From positions 1 through 64,000 of the forward strand of contig NW_024088559.1 in the NCBI RefSeq assembly GCF_009730915.1: DNA of 64,000 bases. The letters are read 5' to 3'. A program made the translations under genes and the position numbers. The notes beneath the pieces are model-generated. The model did not search any database, was not told where the DNA came from, and saw nothing but the letters and a program-made list of their open reading frames with translations. Every line of letters starts with the position of its first letter. Within the stretch, counting starts at the first letter, position 1. Source of the DNA: Dioscorea cayenensis subsp. rotundata. Taxonomy: Eukaryota; Streptophyta; Magnoliopsida; Dioscoreales; Dioscoreaceae. Below are positions 17,947-31,291 of the stretch, in pieces.

Positions 17947-20900
17947 ATGGCGGAGGAGCAGCCCGCCGTCGCATCACCTGCGCAGTTCCCGCCTGCTGGG
18001 CCGATCGGAAGCTCAGTGATCCCGATCGTAAATAAGCTCCAGGATATCTTCTCTCAGCTCGGAAGTTCTTCCACGATTGATCTTCCTCAGGTGGCGGTTG
18101 TGGGCAGCCAGAGCAGTGGGAAATCAAGCGTACTTGAGGCACTCGTTGGCCGTGATTTCTTGCCTCGCGGGACGGACATTTGCACGCGGAGGCCGCTGGT
18201 TCTGCAGCTCGTGCACTGGCCTCGTCGGGCAGATGCGGCTGAGGGCGACGAGTGGGGGGAGTTTCTTCACTTGCCTGGGAAGAGGTTCTATGATTTCTCG
18301 GATATCCGGAGGGAGATACAGGTATTGTGTTCTCTTATTTCCCTTTTCATTTGTATTGAAAAACCTTGGTCATTCGAGTTCTACCTTTGAAAACTTCAAA
18401 TCTGTAGTTGTTCGTAGTTGTAACTGTATGCTTAAGTATACAATTGGACACACTGTTCTTGTTTCCAAGTAGTATAGTGTTTAATTTCCTGAGCATCCAA
18501 GGATAATTTTATGTTATCAGGAGAAAGAGTCATCTTTAGCTTGTGTGTTTTTCTTATGTTTTAGTGATAGAATAGTGCAGATAGTTTTTTTTTTGCCAAA
18601 AGATAAACAATGAGCACAGAGAAATGTGAAACTACCTGTGGTTACATTTTATTTCAAGAATTAAGGCTTCTCTTCTCCACACTGAGTTCTTTAAACAAGA
18701 CTGTTGGATATCAAAAGTTCTCAAACTTTTGTTTTTTCTTGATATCAAAATCCAACCACCTTTTTATTTGGTCTCCTGACAAGAAATTTTATTTCTTCCC
18801 TGTCTTTTAGTTAAATGCATCTCTACTTTTCCATATGAACAGCTGCTACTTCTTATCGCTTTGCTTTGAGTTAAACGAACTTGCTGTTCAATATTGCAGG
18901 CTGAAACAGATAGAGAAGCAGGAGGAAATAAGGGAGTTTCAGACAAGCAGATTCGTTTGAAGATATTCTCACCCAATGTTTTAAATATTGCTTTGGTCGA
19001 TCTGCCTGGAATAACCAAAGTGCCTGTTGGTGACCAACCAAGTGATATCGAGTCAAGAATACGAACCATGATTGCATCCTACATCAAACATGAGACTTGC
19101 ATAATCTTAGCAGTTTCACCAGCAAATGCAGATTTATCAAATTCTGATGCACTTCAAATGGCAAGGACAGTTGATCCAGATGGTAATTTATTTAGACCAT
19201 TGATCTTTTCATTTGTGCATCAATTTTGTAAAATGGACATTTTTTAGGGAAAGGCAATGCATATGATGCAAAATGTTAAGTGTCCATTGAGCATTGGATT
19301 TGACATGACTCTCTTTTCTAACAGGTTCCCGGACTATTGGTGTCATCACAAAGGTCTCCTTTTATGAGCTTTTACTTAATATATTTGTGTTATATGGGTA
19401 TTTGTTACTCCCTCCATTCCTTTTTATTTGTCGTGGTTAATAAAATCTCACATACCAAGAAACTTAGTTATTTCACAAAGTTTTATAAAAAATTAGTTAT
19501 CTTTCCAAAATTACCCCTAATTTATATCTTCAAATTTCTCTCATATTTAATTTCAACAAGAGAGTTAAATAAAGTGTTAAGGGTAATTTTGGAAAAAAAA
19601 TAATAAATGCTTTTTGATGTTAGAAAATGACAGATAAAAAAGTACATGGATTTGTGACAGATAAAAAGGAATGGAGGGAGTAGTATTTTCTATTTGCTGT
19701 TGAACATGACCATCAATTTATTTCTTGGTTCAGTTGGATATAATGGATAGAGGTACTGATGCTCGCAATTTCTTAATGGGAAAGGTGATCCCTCTAAGAC
19801 TTGGTTATGTGGGTGTAGTGAATCGTAGTCAACAGGTATGACCTTTGTTAATCATCTTGAGTTTATTATAAGCGCATGAATTGGTGAGTATGTGCTACTT
19901 TCTCTGATTTGACTAGACTGAGATGTGATTGGTAAACTGGCATGAAAAAAGAATAAGTTATATATGAAGAGGATTTTGGAGTGAAACTCCATTCTAAGGA
20001 TAGGATACATGAAGCTTAATAGTATAGGTGTACATATGCTGTAGTGTGTGATGAGACCTTTATTGCACGGGCTTATGACGTATCATCTTATCAATTGGCA
20101 ATTTAAATCCTTTCTGGGTGAATGGTGGATGACTTACTGAATATAGGATGAACAGATAAATGGTTTTATCTTTTGTTTTTAGCATTCTAGTTTTCTTGAC
20201 TAAGAACATTGATATTCTATTGCCTGGATAACTATGCTACTTGAGTGTTTTCACTGCATGAAAACCTTTTGGGGGAAATTCATAACAAGGGGACATCCGA
20301 AACACATCATACAACAAATATGATTGTGACTGACCTGCATGAAAACCTTCTTTTGGTGAAATTCATAACAAGGGGACATCCGAAACACATCATACAACAA
20401 ATATGATTGTGACTGACCTTCTTTGGATGTTTGATTTGACCAAGAAGTTAAGAGTTGTGTTTGTGCATTCATTTATACGAGTTTAAACCTTACTTGAGAA
20501 CTGTCCTTTTGTTCTGAGGATTTCATGCACTTTGGTCTAGCATCATCTTGATTTTGAGGCAAGCACTCTCGAATTATTTTGGCAGGACTTCACCATTGGC
20601 TACTCTTCTATGAGATTTTATTCTAAATCTATTGCCATAAAATGGAGAGCTGATTGGTATTTGAAGTTTGACTGATCTATCTTTGGACATAGGAAACTGG
20701 TCATCTTATTTGTCCTGTCTGTTAAACATCATATTCATTTTTGGTTTTCAATTGATCAGGACATTAACCAGAACCGAAGTATCAAAGAAGCATTAGCCAA
20801 TGAAGAAAGCTTCTTCCACACTCATCCTGTATTTCTTCTCAAATTACAAGTTTGCATATTTTCAATAGCAAATCTGTTTTTATGAATTCATTGACTTTTG

Positions 20901-23900
20901 TGTATTGAATTACAGGTATATCATGGTCTCTCTCATTGTTGTGGAATTCCTCAATTGGCAAAGAAATTAAATCAGGTAAACAAAGCTGAACTTTATTTTG
21001 CAACACTGTAACCTGCACTTGAGAATTCTTGAAGTTTTTGGAACTTCCATCAACCAACAAGCAATATTTACCATTTGATCCAATGTCTTGTTGGCTGACT
21101 TGTGTGTTTATATCTAAGTTCAGAACAATTTCCATTCTTCTATCGGTAGTTTAATGATGGATATACTGCTAAACTTGTGTATCATGTGCAGATATTGGTG
21201 CAACATATCAGAGCAGTTCTACCATCTCTCAAGTCTCGTATAAATTCTCAGTTAGTAGCTGTTGCAAAAGAACACGCAACCTATGGCGATGTTGCAGAAT
21301 CTAAGGTATCGAGTATTTCTTGGGGTAATACCTGCTTTGGTGTCCTGGTTTCTTTTACTTCATTCTTTGTATAATATGTTATTACTTGTGAGAAATCTGT
21401 ACTGTTGTTCATCTTCCTCAAGGCATGGTGAATACCGGTGATCGCTTTGCAAAATTCTTATTGTTGATTTTCCATACAAGCACATTGGTATTCCTTCTTG
21501 TTAATTTTGAAATTAGCTAATTGGGATGGCGCTAACTGCCTGATTCCTCCTTAACCTTTCCTTCAATCTAATTCTGTCATAATTAACTTCAAACAAATTT
21601 TATATTTCCATATTTGAATGATATTTATGCTTTGTTATCCATAAGAAGACATTTTGCTTGATAGATTTATCAATTTTTCAGTAATAAACAACTTGGAAAG
21701 TTTGATTATATGTATACACACACACACACACACACAAGATTGTATTTTTTTTTTTTTAATTTTAATCAGAATTCTTATACATATTTTTTCTAATTACAGG
21801 CTGGCCAGGGAGTCAGACTCTTGAACATGCTTACAAAATATTGTGAAGGTCGTGATATTTTCTTTTCCTACTTTGTTGAAAGTCCGGACTCTGGGCGGTC
21901 AATGAATTGCTCTGAATTCTTTCTTTTGTTGTGGAGTATCTTTAATTGTTCAATAGGATCTTGCTAATTTCCTTCAAGGCATTACTTTCCTTACAATCTT
22001 GTTACTCTACAAATTAGGCTTTTTTTCATGCTAAGCAGATAATTTAAAAGGAGTAAAATGCAATTGTGTTCACGTACAAGTTGTGCTTCAATGTAATGAG
22101 CATGAATTTAGCTACTGCTGTTGCATGATGTGAAGAAAACAACATACTTTATCCATAATCCTTTGTGAAAGTCAATTTTTGATACCTAGAGGAGCCTCAG
22201 TCAAAATAATTCATACGAGTTGAATGCAAGTGTTACACTTTGAGGTTAATCACAAAATTCTCTCTGAGATCTAATTGTCTTGGAAATATTCAAGTCCGTA
22301 AACCTAGTTATTTTGCCAGTTTACCCCATCCAAGAAGCTTGCCACTCTAAATAAGCGTAAAATTTAAAGTTTTGCAAGGGTTGGCTTGCTGAAATAAATG
22401 CTATGGTTATTAGAAAGAAGCCTTTTCTTTAGTTCTTTTGCTGATGGTAGTTAATCCATTATGACTAGTTCTAATATCAGATGGATTTATTATTTTGTTT
22501 AGCTCAAGAGGCAACTAATACTGTAGAATTAGGCCACTTTGTGAGACCAAAATTTCCTCTATTGAAGGTGATATTATTAGTTATGAAATGGAATAATGCT
22601 TACTTAAGTACTTGGTAATTATTTTGTTTCTTGCAGCTTTTTCTTCGATGGTAGAAGGAAAAAATGAAGAATTATCAACAGCTGAGCTTTCTGGTGGGGC
22701 ACGAATTCACTACATCTTCCAGTCAATCTTTGTGAAGAGTTTAGAGGTTATCATCATTTCTTCATTTGCTACTTTCCGTTATAGCTTATTCAGCTCTAAA
22801 ATTCCAGTCTGAATTGCTCAACTTGATGGTGTGGATTTTTAGGCACCAGGGCTAGACTTGATCTTAATATATTCAATCTGAAATAAATCGGTTTCATATT
22901 AGTTGATAATCTTATATTTAATTAATAGTTTTTATTGCTGACTGCTGAGGTCTTTCTAAGTTGAAAATAATTCTTTTAACAAGACATAGGAAATGGATTC
23001 AGACTTGGTTTGGTCTTGGGCCTGCATCCAGTGGGTTCCCTCTGTGGCTGCACTAAGATTTGCCAGTTCGCAATGCTAATTATTTATAATTATTTTCTGG
23101 CAGGGTCTGCTTTTTTTATTGAAGGTCGAAGGGAAAGTGCAGTGAAAGAGGGCCAACTTTACCTAGTTTCTTGGAACATTGTTCCCTCTTATCAAGAAAT
23201 TTCTCTCTAAAATATATAAGGCTATTAATGGGTGGGTCTGCAATTTCCCATCTTATATAAACTAATTATTATCTAAATAAGCTTTGGGCCTAAGCTTGAG
23301 TATGAATTAGTTAGAATTGATGGTTCAGGGCCAGGTCTCAATGGAAAAAGCTGTTTCATTATGTAATTGAGTACCCACATAGCATGAGTGCAACATAAAA
23401 TTTAAATGTTTTAAGTGAAAAAGATGTACGCCCAGGTTAATTAGGCTGAACCTTTAACGGCCTTTGCTGAGCATGTAATCCCCAAAACCAAAGGTGTCTA
23501 GTCTTCAGTTGTAGGATTTTTAGTTATGATGGAACAAACATGGGAACCAGCAGAATCCGTTCTTACAGCTACTAATAACTCTTTGTAACTTGTTGCATAA
23601 AATTGCGCCCTCTCACTTCCTATTCACTTTTCACCAGCATGCATCTTCCTATTTTTATCTTGTAACATAATTTGTATCATTATCTGCTTAACCGATGCTC
23701 AAATAAACTTTTTTGTGCTCTTTTCATTCTTGTATCCATATTGTCCCAAATTTGAAGAGCGTCTGCCTTGATGCACTAGCAAGTTGCTTTGCTGGTAGCT
23801 TAGGTGCAACAAATTGAAGACAAACATTCTGTGTACATGCAGGGTTAATGAGAAACATATTTTGACTTCTCCATTCCCCATCGTTTATCCTTTCATATTT

Positions 23901-26900
23901 GTCTTGTATTTATACTTGTGCTTGATTGTGCACCGATATTGTATTGCATATCTTCTTCTATGTTTATCTCTTAGAATTTTCTTTTGTCTAGGTAAATAGA
24001 TCTAAGATTATGTTCTTGTAGGAAGTTGATCCATGCAGTGATGTAACTGATGAAGACATTCGAATGGCCATCCAAAATGCCACTGGTCCTAGAAGTTCCT
24101 TATTTGTCCCAGAGGTAGATATTTCTGTATGGAGTCTTAACTAGATTAAAACCAAGTTTTCTATCATATTTTGCGTTCATATGTTTAACTTTAATAGGTG
24201 GTTTATCTCTTGAAACATCATCTAGGTGCCATTTGAATTTCTTGTGCGAAGGCAGATTGGTCGTTTGCTTGATCCAAGCCTTCAATGTGCGAAATTTATA
24301 TATGATGAATTAATCAAGGTAAAAACTCTTGACCACTCTCTTGATTGAATGTTCACATTTTGAAGGCCAAGTAACTTGCAGTTTTTTTTTCTTTTTCTTC
24401 CTGTATTCAAATGGTTTCCTTTCATTATAACAGATGAGCCACTGCTGCTTAGCTAGTGAGCTGCAGCGATATCCTTTTCTTAGAAAGAAAATGGATGAGG
24501 TAATTTGGAACTTCTTACGAGAGGGGCTTCAACCAGCAGAGACAATGATAACTCATATCATTGAAATGGAGGTACGCTTAGTTTCTGCTTGCAATTGCTT
24601 CTGCTTCTGAGCTGCTACATCGGAAGTGTCCAAATGAGTTTGTGGCAGCTTGATATTATGGTTGTGTTTTAGGGTTGTTTGCTGGTTTCATGTTTGACAT
24701 GTTTTATAGTACTGCCTTTCATTGGTTTAATTTTGAGAGGTAGGAACTTTTATTATTATTAGAGTGTTATGATGGGTGATGTGCAAACTTGCTTGCTCAT
24801 TGTTCTTTTCAAATTTTCAAGGGTACCTGGGAATTTAAAGTTGTATCATGCTGGGTGGAAATGTGCCTAGTATTATTAGTAGAGATGTACATAATCTTTT
24901 ATGTACAAAACTACTATATTAGGTACAAAGCTGTCATATTAGGTTCCAACTTTCTCCAGTAGTATGCCAACCAGCGATAGGCCCGAAGGCATCAGTTGCG
25001 TACCTTGCTCAAAATAAATAGTGATTATTGTTATTAGTCATTATTGCAGGTGTAAGCAGTTGGTGAACAATGTTCCTTATAATTAATTGTCATTTTCCTT
25101 TATGTCCTGACCATCTGTTAGCTTAGGCTTTTTCAAAATGGATGTGGTCTTAGATAAGCCTGGTTGTAGATATTCTTAATATCTTCAAATATTAAATCCT
25201 TTGTTCATAGGCATTTGGAATGTAATGCTCATACATGTATTTATGGAAGTGTTAATTCTGTTGACAAGACCTAATCATGGATACTGAGGAAAATGTTACT
25301 GAGTCCTTGACTCTGGATGACAATTTATCATGTTGTGCTTTGCTTTTCAAAAGATTAAAGAGAAGTCATCTTTTTCTTTCTGTTCATTCTCATGTTCCAA
25401 ATACTAAGCAAGTTAATGAGGCACATTACTTAGAGTCTTAGATACATCAGTATTTCGTGTTACTTACACTGATCTAATAACTTGGGTCTGCAGATGGATT
25501 ATATAAACACTTCTCATCCAAAGTTCATCGGTGGCAGCAAAGCTGTAGAGATTGCACAGCAGCAAGTTAAATTATCAAGGGTATCAGCTTCACTGCCTAG
25601 ACCGAAGGTATAATTGTTTATATTTGAGTTGTCAGGTATATAAATTTTGTTTGATATCATGTCATAGTTCTTGTTTGAGATTCCTGTTAATATAAAAAGC
25701 TTGTGCTTGGATGATGTTTCTTTTCTCATCTTTGGAACTTTTCTGTTGATAATTATTGTGAATTTAATCTCAGCAGTAAATAACCTGTTGGCGATTTAGC
25801 ATGCAAAATTTGACATCCGCTCCTAAGTCCTAACCTAACTAGTTCTTTCACTATAAGATAATCAAAAGAATTCTTAATATTCAAATCAAATAGCCAACGC
25901 TGCCTTTACTTAAAAGGCTAAGGCTTTGTTTGGATTGGCTTATCAAATTTTTTTTTTTCCAGTTTAGTAGAAGTGCTTATGGAAAAAAGTGCTTTTCCAG
26001 AATAAGTTAAGCATTTTTTTTGTATTTTGTGTTTGGATTAGCTTTTCTATAGAAGCAGAAATGGTAAAAATAAGCTAGAAAACAGTTTTTTTTTCAGAAG
26101 CTGGTCATGACCCGTTTATGAAAAAAAAGCTGTTTTTCAGTTTTTTAATTTTTTTTACGGCTTTTGCTTTTGCAGAAAAGCCAATATAAATAACTTTTTT
26201 TGAACTCAGAAGTGCTTAATTTATAAAAAAACACTTATAGGTTTTCCAAAACTAATCCTAAGTAGTTCTAAAATCAGCCTTTTATTTTGATACAGGTATT
26301 GGTAGTCAGTGGTCCAGCTTGATCACAAGTCCAAAATTTATATTGTAGCCTGGAAACTGAAGTTAGTTCTAATACAAATAAATCAAGGCATCAATGTTCC
26401 AACTTGTATGACAGTATAACCTCCATCAAACTTTAACATTTGAACATGTTTAAAAAGTAAGTGGCTTACATCTAGTTTTCGTACCAAAATCTAAGTGACT
26501 ATTTTTAATTATGGTCCCTTTATGCCTGTTCTCTTCCAATTCTTGTTTGACATTATTGTTTGTATCTCCTTGTATAATTGTTTTGGTTATGGCTCTTTGA
26601 TCTTTCTTGTCTTCATCCTGGGTTAACAAATATTTGTGCATCCTTTTGCAACAATATCAATCACTATGAAAACTGTTTCCATTGGAATGGTTTCAGCCAT
26701 AAAGACCGTGATGGTTCTACAGATCTCATTGGATGACAATCATGGATTATTCAACTTGATGACCTTGTCATCTGAAGAATCCACTTTTTATTTTCATATG
26801 ATGCAATATCTGAGAGCAAGTCCCTTGATATCATTTCTTATTGCTTTTTGACAATCTTCTGGTGTAGAGTTTCCTACTCTAGGTTTTTCTGAACGCACAA

Positions 26901-29900
26901 ATTTTCAAAAACCAACAGAATAAAGAAAAAGGGAAGTGAGAAATATTATAGGATGAGTAGCATTTAGTCTATTGCTGGGTGCAGATAACATTAGAAAGAA
27001 AATTGAGTGAAAAAACAGGTTTCAAATCCAATTATAGAAGAAAAAAAGTTTTCTTTGGCAAATATGCTTTAGGCGGTCAATATTGATAACATTTTCTTGT
27101 TATTCTCCATAGGAATGTGTGATATAATACAAAAAAATAAAGTATAATTTTGGGAAGGTATCCTTCCATTGGATATCATATTGTCAAATCATGCACAAGC
27201 CATACTGATTCTTTTTTTCGGACAAGAACTTTTGCATCTTCATTACAACACGCTGTTTTTTGTATATATGTCTAGATGTTGGAAGCTTTTAAATTTCTTT
27301 CATTGATTACCATGTCAAATTTTCTTGGCATTATACCTACTTTTCTGAAAATTAATTCTGTTTGTCTTTCATCCTAGAGTCAATTAATAACATCCTTTAT
27401 ATTCTTTTTATGCTCCAATTATCTGTTTAACCTTTTTTTTAAGGCACTTAACATAGCTTCATTTCTTTAGAACAAATCTTCTATCTTTCCTGATCTAAAT
27501 CTTTTTTGATGCGCGGAGTAGTCTTAGAGGTACTTTCTAATTACAGAAGCTTAATTGGTAAATGATAATCCAAGACAACTTCTCAATTTTATATGTGAAG
27601 TTGCGACGGTTGCGAATGTTATACCAATTTCTAAGATGGATTAAGCTCATACATGAGTATGTCTTTGCCTTACGATATCTGGCAGATAAATAATTGGACT
27701 CTGCATATTGGATGAGTTTTTTTTTTCTTTCAAGATTACACTGCCATTAGTTTTAGATATGGTAGTGTTGGCAAGGTAGATTTTAAAAAAAAAAAAAATC
27801 CTTTACCATGTTTTGCTTAGGAGTTTTGTTTTCTAGTTATTTGAGATTGATAATGTATGTTATGCATGTAGGACATAGTGGACTCTGACAAGCTTCAAGC
27901 ATCCGAAAAAAGTCAAAAATCTCGTGCGATTCTTGGTAGATCTGCTGCTAATGGAATTGTTTCTGATCAGGTTCATACGATTTTAATTTTAACTTTGTTT
28001 TTCATGTGCTTTAATGTTAATTGGCTGGTTATGATAAAACCTGAGTTGTTATGTTTGCTGCTGGATGCTGTCCAGGGAGTTCGGCCTGCTGCAGACTCTG
28101 AGAAATCTGGTGCAACAGGCAAGTGAATTATAAATTAAGTTATACAAATTGGTGATTTTGCTGTTCCGTTCATCTATATCCTATTTATCTGGCATTTCTG
28201 GCTGACATATCAGATAATGCTGTGATTGGAATTTAAATAGTTAACATATAAAGAGTCCTTTTTTATATTATTCAGTTGTCTATTACATGCATGAGTAGCA
28301 GTTACATTGAAATTTTCGTAGTTCCAACATTTTGACCTCTGTTTATGCATGCAAAATGGTGAAATCCTTTGTGTACCAGCTAACATTTTGGTAAATCAGG
28401 TAGTGTCACAGGTTCAAGTTGGGGCATTTCTTCATTATTTGGTTCAACTGAGAGTCGAGCACCTCCGAGAGAAAGCTCTGGTAACAAGGCTTATAACAAT
28501 ACTGTGCATACCGTGGAACATTCATTCTCAGCAATTCAATTAAAAGAGGTAAACTTGAGCAGCTTGAAACTTTATTTGCTTTTTTACTCCTATGCTACCC
28601 ATTCAATATGTTTTTTGCATGCTGTTAACTTATATTCTATGTTTCAGCCACCTGTTGTCTTGAAAATGTCAGAAAATCAGACAGAACAAGAGGCAGTGGA
28701 GGTAGCTATCACAAAGTTGTTGTTGAAGTCATATTATGATATTGTCAGAAAAAATATAGAGGACTCTGTGCCTAAGGCGATTATGCACTTCCTGGTAAAT
28801 GCTTTCATTCTATTGGAAAGGAAACATCGGATGTTCATGATTATTATTTCTGGCCCATTACTGGATATTAAAGTTAATCAAGTCCAATATTTTCCCATAT
28901 ATAGACTAATAGCAGTAAGAGCACGGGTAAAAATTTTAGGAGGTCACTGTACTATAACCATTTTCCACTTTGACCACTGAATTTCAATTTGTTTCTTTTT
29001 AGTCACTCTACACTAATTTTCTTTCACCGGAGGTCACCCATAAGAATCCGGTCAAAAAATCTGAGCTGGTCACCAGAATTGGCTGAGTTGGCTTGGTGAC
29101 GTGTCCATGCCAACTCAGCCAATTCCGATGGCTAGCTCAGCTTTTTTGACCAAATTCTTATGGGTGACCTCCCGGTGAAAGAAAATCAGTGTAAAATGAC
29201 TAAAAAGAAACAAATTGAAATTCATTGAGCAAAGTGAAAAATGGTCATAGTAGGGTGACTTTCTAAAATTTTTACTCTAAGAGCACTATGACATAATTGT
29301 GCTGTGACCACAGAAATTTCATCAACTCTGTCCATTTGCAGATATTGAGGAGCTTTAATATTTGTTCCATATAGAAGCTATTTTCTGCCATTTGATGTTA
29401 GTAGACCATCTTGAGTTCTGTATTTTGTTGGCCATGATGGGGCAGTGCAAATGCATCCAGTCTTTAGGTTGTGTATGCAATAAATCTGATGCCTTCGCTC
29501 CTGTCCAGGTTAATCATACCAAGCGAGAGTTGCATAATGTTTTCATTAGGAAACTTTACAGGTATCAGACATTTGATGTTACAATATATATACATATTTC
29601 TTTTGTTTGACCTTGTCAATTTAATTTATAAATTAAGAAGAAAATTCATGCCATGTTTGTGTGCAAACAGGGAAAACTTATTTGAAGATATGCTGAGAGA
29701 ACCAGATGATGTTGCTGCAAGAAGGAAACGTATCAGAGATACACTACGAATTCTGCAACAGGCCAACAGGGTATGTGAATTTTGCTATGAGTATTAAAAA
29801 CACACTCTCAAGTAATCTCCTTTCCTGGTCATTTTACTATCATCTAATGTTACTACCAGACTCTGGAGGAGTTGCCTCTTGAAGCTGAAAGTGTAGAGAA

Positions 29901-30132
29901 AGGCTACAGTCTGGAGAATGATCCAACCGGTCTACCCAAAGTCCATGGACTTCCATCCTCATTCTATGCCAGCACTGAATTCAGTGCTTCATACAATTCA
30001 TCACCTAATCATCCAAAATCAAGGAGGCCTGCTCATTCTGGAGAGCAAACACCAATGTTCTATCCAAACTCCGATACCAATGGAGGTGGGCATCATCTGG
30101 GTCCGGGTCTCTATCCCACTGTTGAAAGCTGA
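17947..30132 (+). CDS. DRP3: Dynamin-related protein 3 (mitochondrial/peroxisomal fission GTPase)
   Basis: Large GTPase that assembles on mitochondria and peroxisomes to drive fission. Twenty exons: 17947-18321, 18900-19182, 19325-19353, 19734-19835, 20760-20828, 20916-20975, 21192-21305, 21800-21848, 22637-22746, 24022-24114, 24226-24318, 24434-24571, 25494-25607, 27872-27970, 28076-28118, 28400-28548, 28648-28794, 29509-29561, 29671-29770, 29860-30132; 830 aa, all in phase. GTPase motifs: G1 GSQSSGKSS (53-61), G3 DLPG (159-162), G4 TKLD (228-231). The middle domain follows, then a Ser/Gly-rich linker (about 560-625), the GED (about 640-740) and a Pro/Ser tail. It lacks PH and Pro-rich SH3-binding domains, as DRP3 should. 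Intron 15 uses a GC donor. A 29-nt exon 3 is present. Confidence 0.96.
19408..19680. mobile_element. Stowaway MITE in DRP3 intron 3
   Basis: A 273-bp element with the diagnostic Stowaway terminus CTCCCTCCATTCC at 19408-19420 and its perfect reverse complement at 19668-19680, flanked by a TA target duplication (19406-19407 and 19681-19682). The terminal inverted repeats extend about 25 bp (CTTTTTAT, then TTGTC against CTGTC). It has no coding capacity, so it would have been mobilised by a Tc1/mariner transposase elsewhere. Confidence 0.95.
20253..20418. repeat. 82-bp tandem duplication in DRP3 intron 4
   Basis: Two head-to-tail copies start with ctgcatgaaaacctt at 20253 and 20335 and each runs to gtgactgacct. 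They differ only around the tttgggggaaa / cttttggtgaaa segment, so the duplication is recent. Confidence 0.9.
25921..26265. mobile_element. Probable decayed MITE in DRP3 intron 13
   Basis: A 345-bp block starts ggctttgtttggattggct and ends near ggttttccaaaactaatcct, so its termini are roughly inverted (ggatt against aatcc). Inside it are the repeated agaagtgctta and gcttttctatagaagcagaa words typical of a widespread plant MITE type, which is often assigned to hAT. The termini are diverged and I cannot define a clean target duplication. Confidence 0.4.
28925..29277. mobile_element. Mutator-type MITE, full-length palindrome, in DRP3 intron 17
   Basis: A 353-bp element with a perfect 9-bp target duplication TAAGAGCAC at 28916-28924 and 29278-29286, diagnostic of Mutator-like insertion. 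Ends are GGGTAAAAATTTTAG and, reverse complemented, GAGTAAAAATTTTAG. The inverted repeat continues almost to the centre, giving two arms of about 165 nt with scattered mismatches. There is no ORF. It sits in the intron between exons 28648-28794 and 29509-29561. Confidence 0.93.
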
Positions 30133-31291
30133 ACTACGAGGAAGACTGTTTTGGAGACCTATTTCTGTGATGGAAATATGGCATAACCACAATGGCGTCT
30201 GCTTCCGGGTATTGCTATTATTGTCTTGATATTGATTCTTTGCCAGCTACCTGGTCCATGCCTACAGGCATGGCATCCGAGATTTTTACAATGTATAGTT
30301 GAAACATTACCTTCTGTAGGATTTTGTTTTTTTTCTTTCTTTTTTGGACGTGCTGGGGCTCTCCTGGCAAAAATAATGTGAGCTTTACATTTGCCTACTT
30401 GGGGGTTAGTGAGAGAAGCTCAGTTACGTGATAACAGGCTCTTTGGTTGATATAAAGAGTAATGTTTTTCCATGTTTCTATGTGTATGATGGTAACCTTT
30501 TCGCAATTTATTCTTGAAGCCATGTAGGGCCCTTGAATCATGATGGTAGAGGCTGCTACTTGCATCAACATCTTGATGTCACATGATATGTTAATGACTT
30601 CAAAATCCACTTCACTATAATGTCAAAGACTCGGTTTGTATAGAAACCAAGGATGAGTTCACAGACATTAGCATTGGCGTTTTTACAGGGGTTTCCCAAA
30701 TGTCGGTTCTTTTACCCCGAACTTAAGGTAAGAATTTCCTGTGGAAATGCAAGGTTACTGGTGCAAATTCATCAAATTTGGAATATTTTATAAGTTGAAA
30801 TGACTAAAAACAAACTCACTGATATCATTTTTAAATGGGAACCAAACACTTGGTGGGCTCAGTTCAACCTAAAACAGAAACTATTCACCTTGATTTTACA
30901 AGAGGCAAGCATCAATCATACAATTACTTAATAAGATCACAGTGCTCAAAGTTTTTATGCCAGCCCTTCAATTCTACCACTCAAAACTCTAAACCATCTC
31001 ATGCCAGAGACGTGCCTCCAAGATTAAGACTTTTTTTGCTTCAATCTGTACCCTACAAAAACAATAATAATAGAAGCAACGGATTAATAGATTACACACA
31101 CACACAAACAAGAGACTGGTCAAAAGTGTTTGCCGTTGATGTTCTCTCACATGTTTCAAGCATGTTCATTGTTGCACATATAAATTGCATTATAAACATC
31201 ATGCATTTAGCTAGTATTCATGCATTTTTCCTAGTTTTTATGGTCATATCCCTTTCTCCTTGTACAATCTACTTTTTCTAGTTGTTTTCAT
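30133..31291. other. DRP3 3' UTR and convergent intergenic spacer
   Basis: Starts with the DRP3 3' UTR. No protein gene is supported. The ORF at 30835-31281 has low-complexity composition and no recognisable domain. Confidence 0.5.

Noticed and set aside
30835-31281. 148-residue ORF downstream of DRP3
   Set aside because: Composition is that of random AT-rich spacer, with no recognisable domain and no start or splice support.
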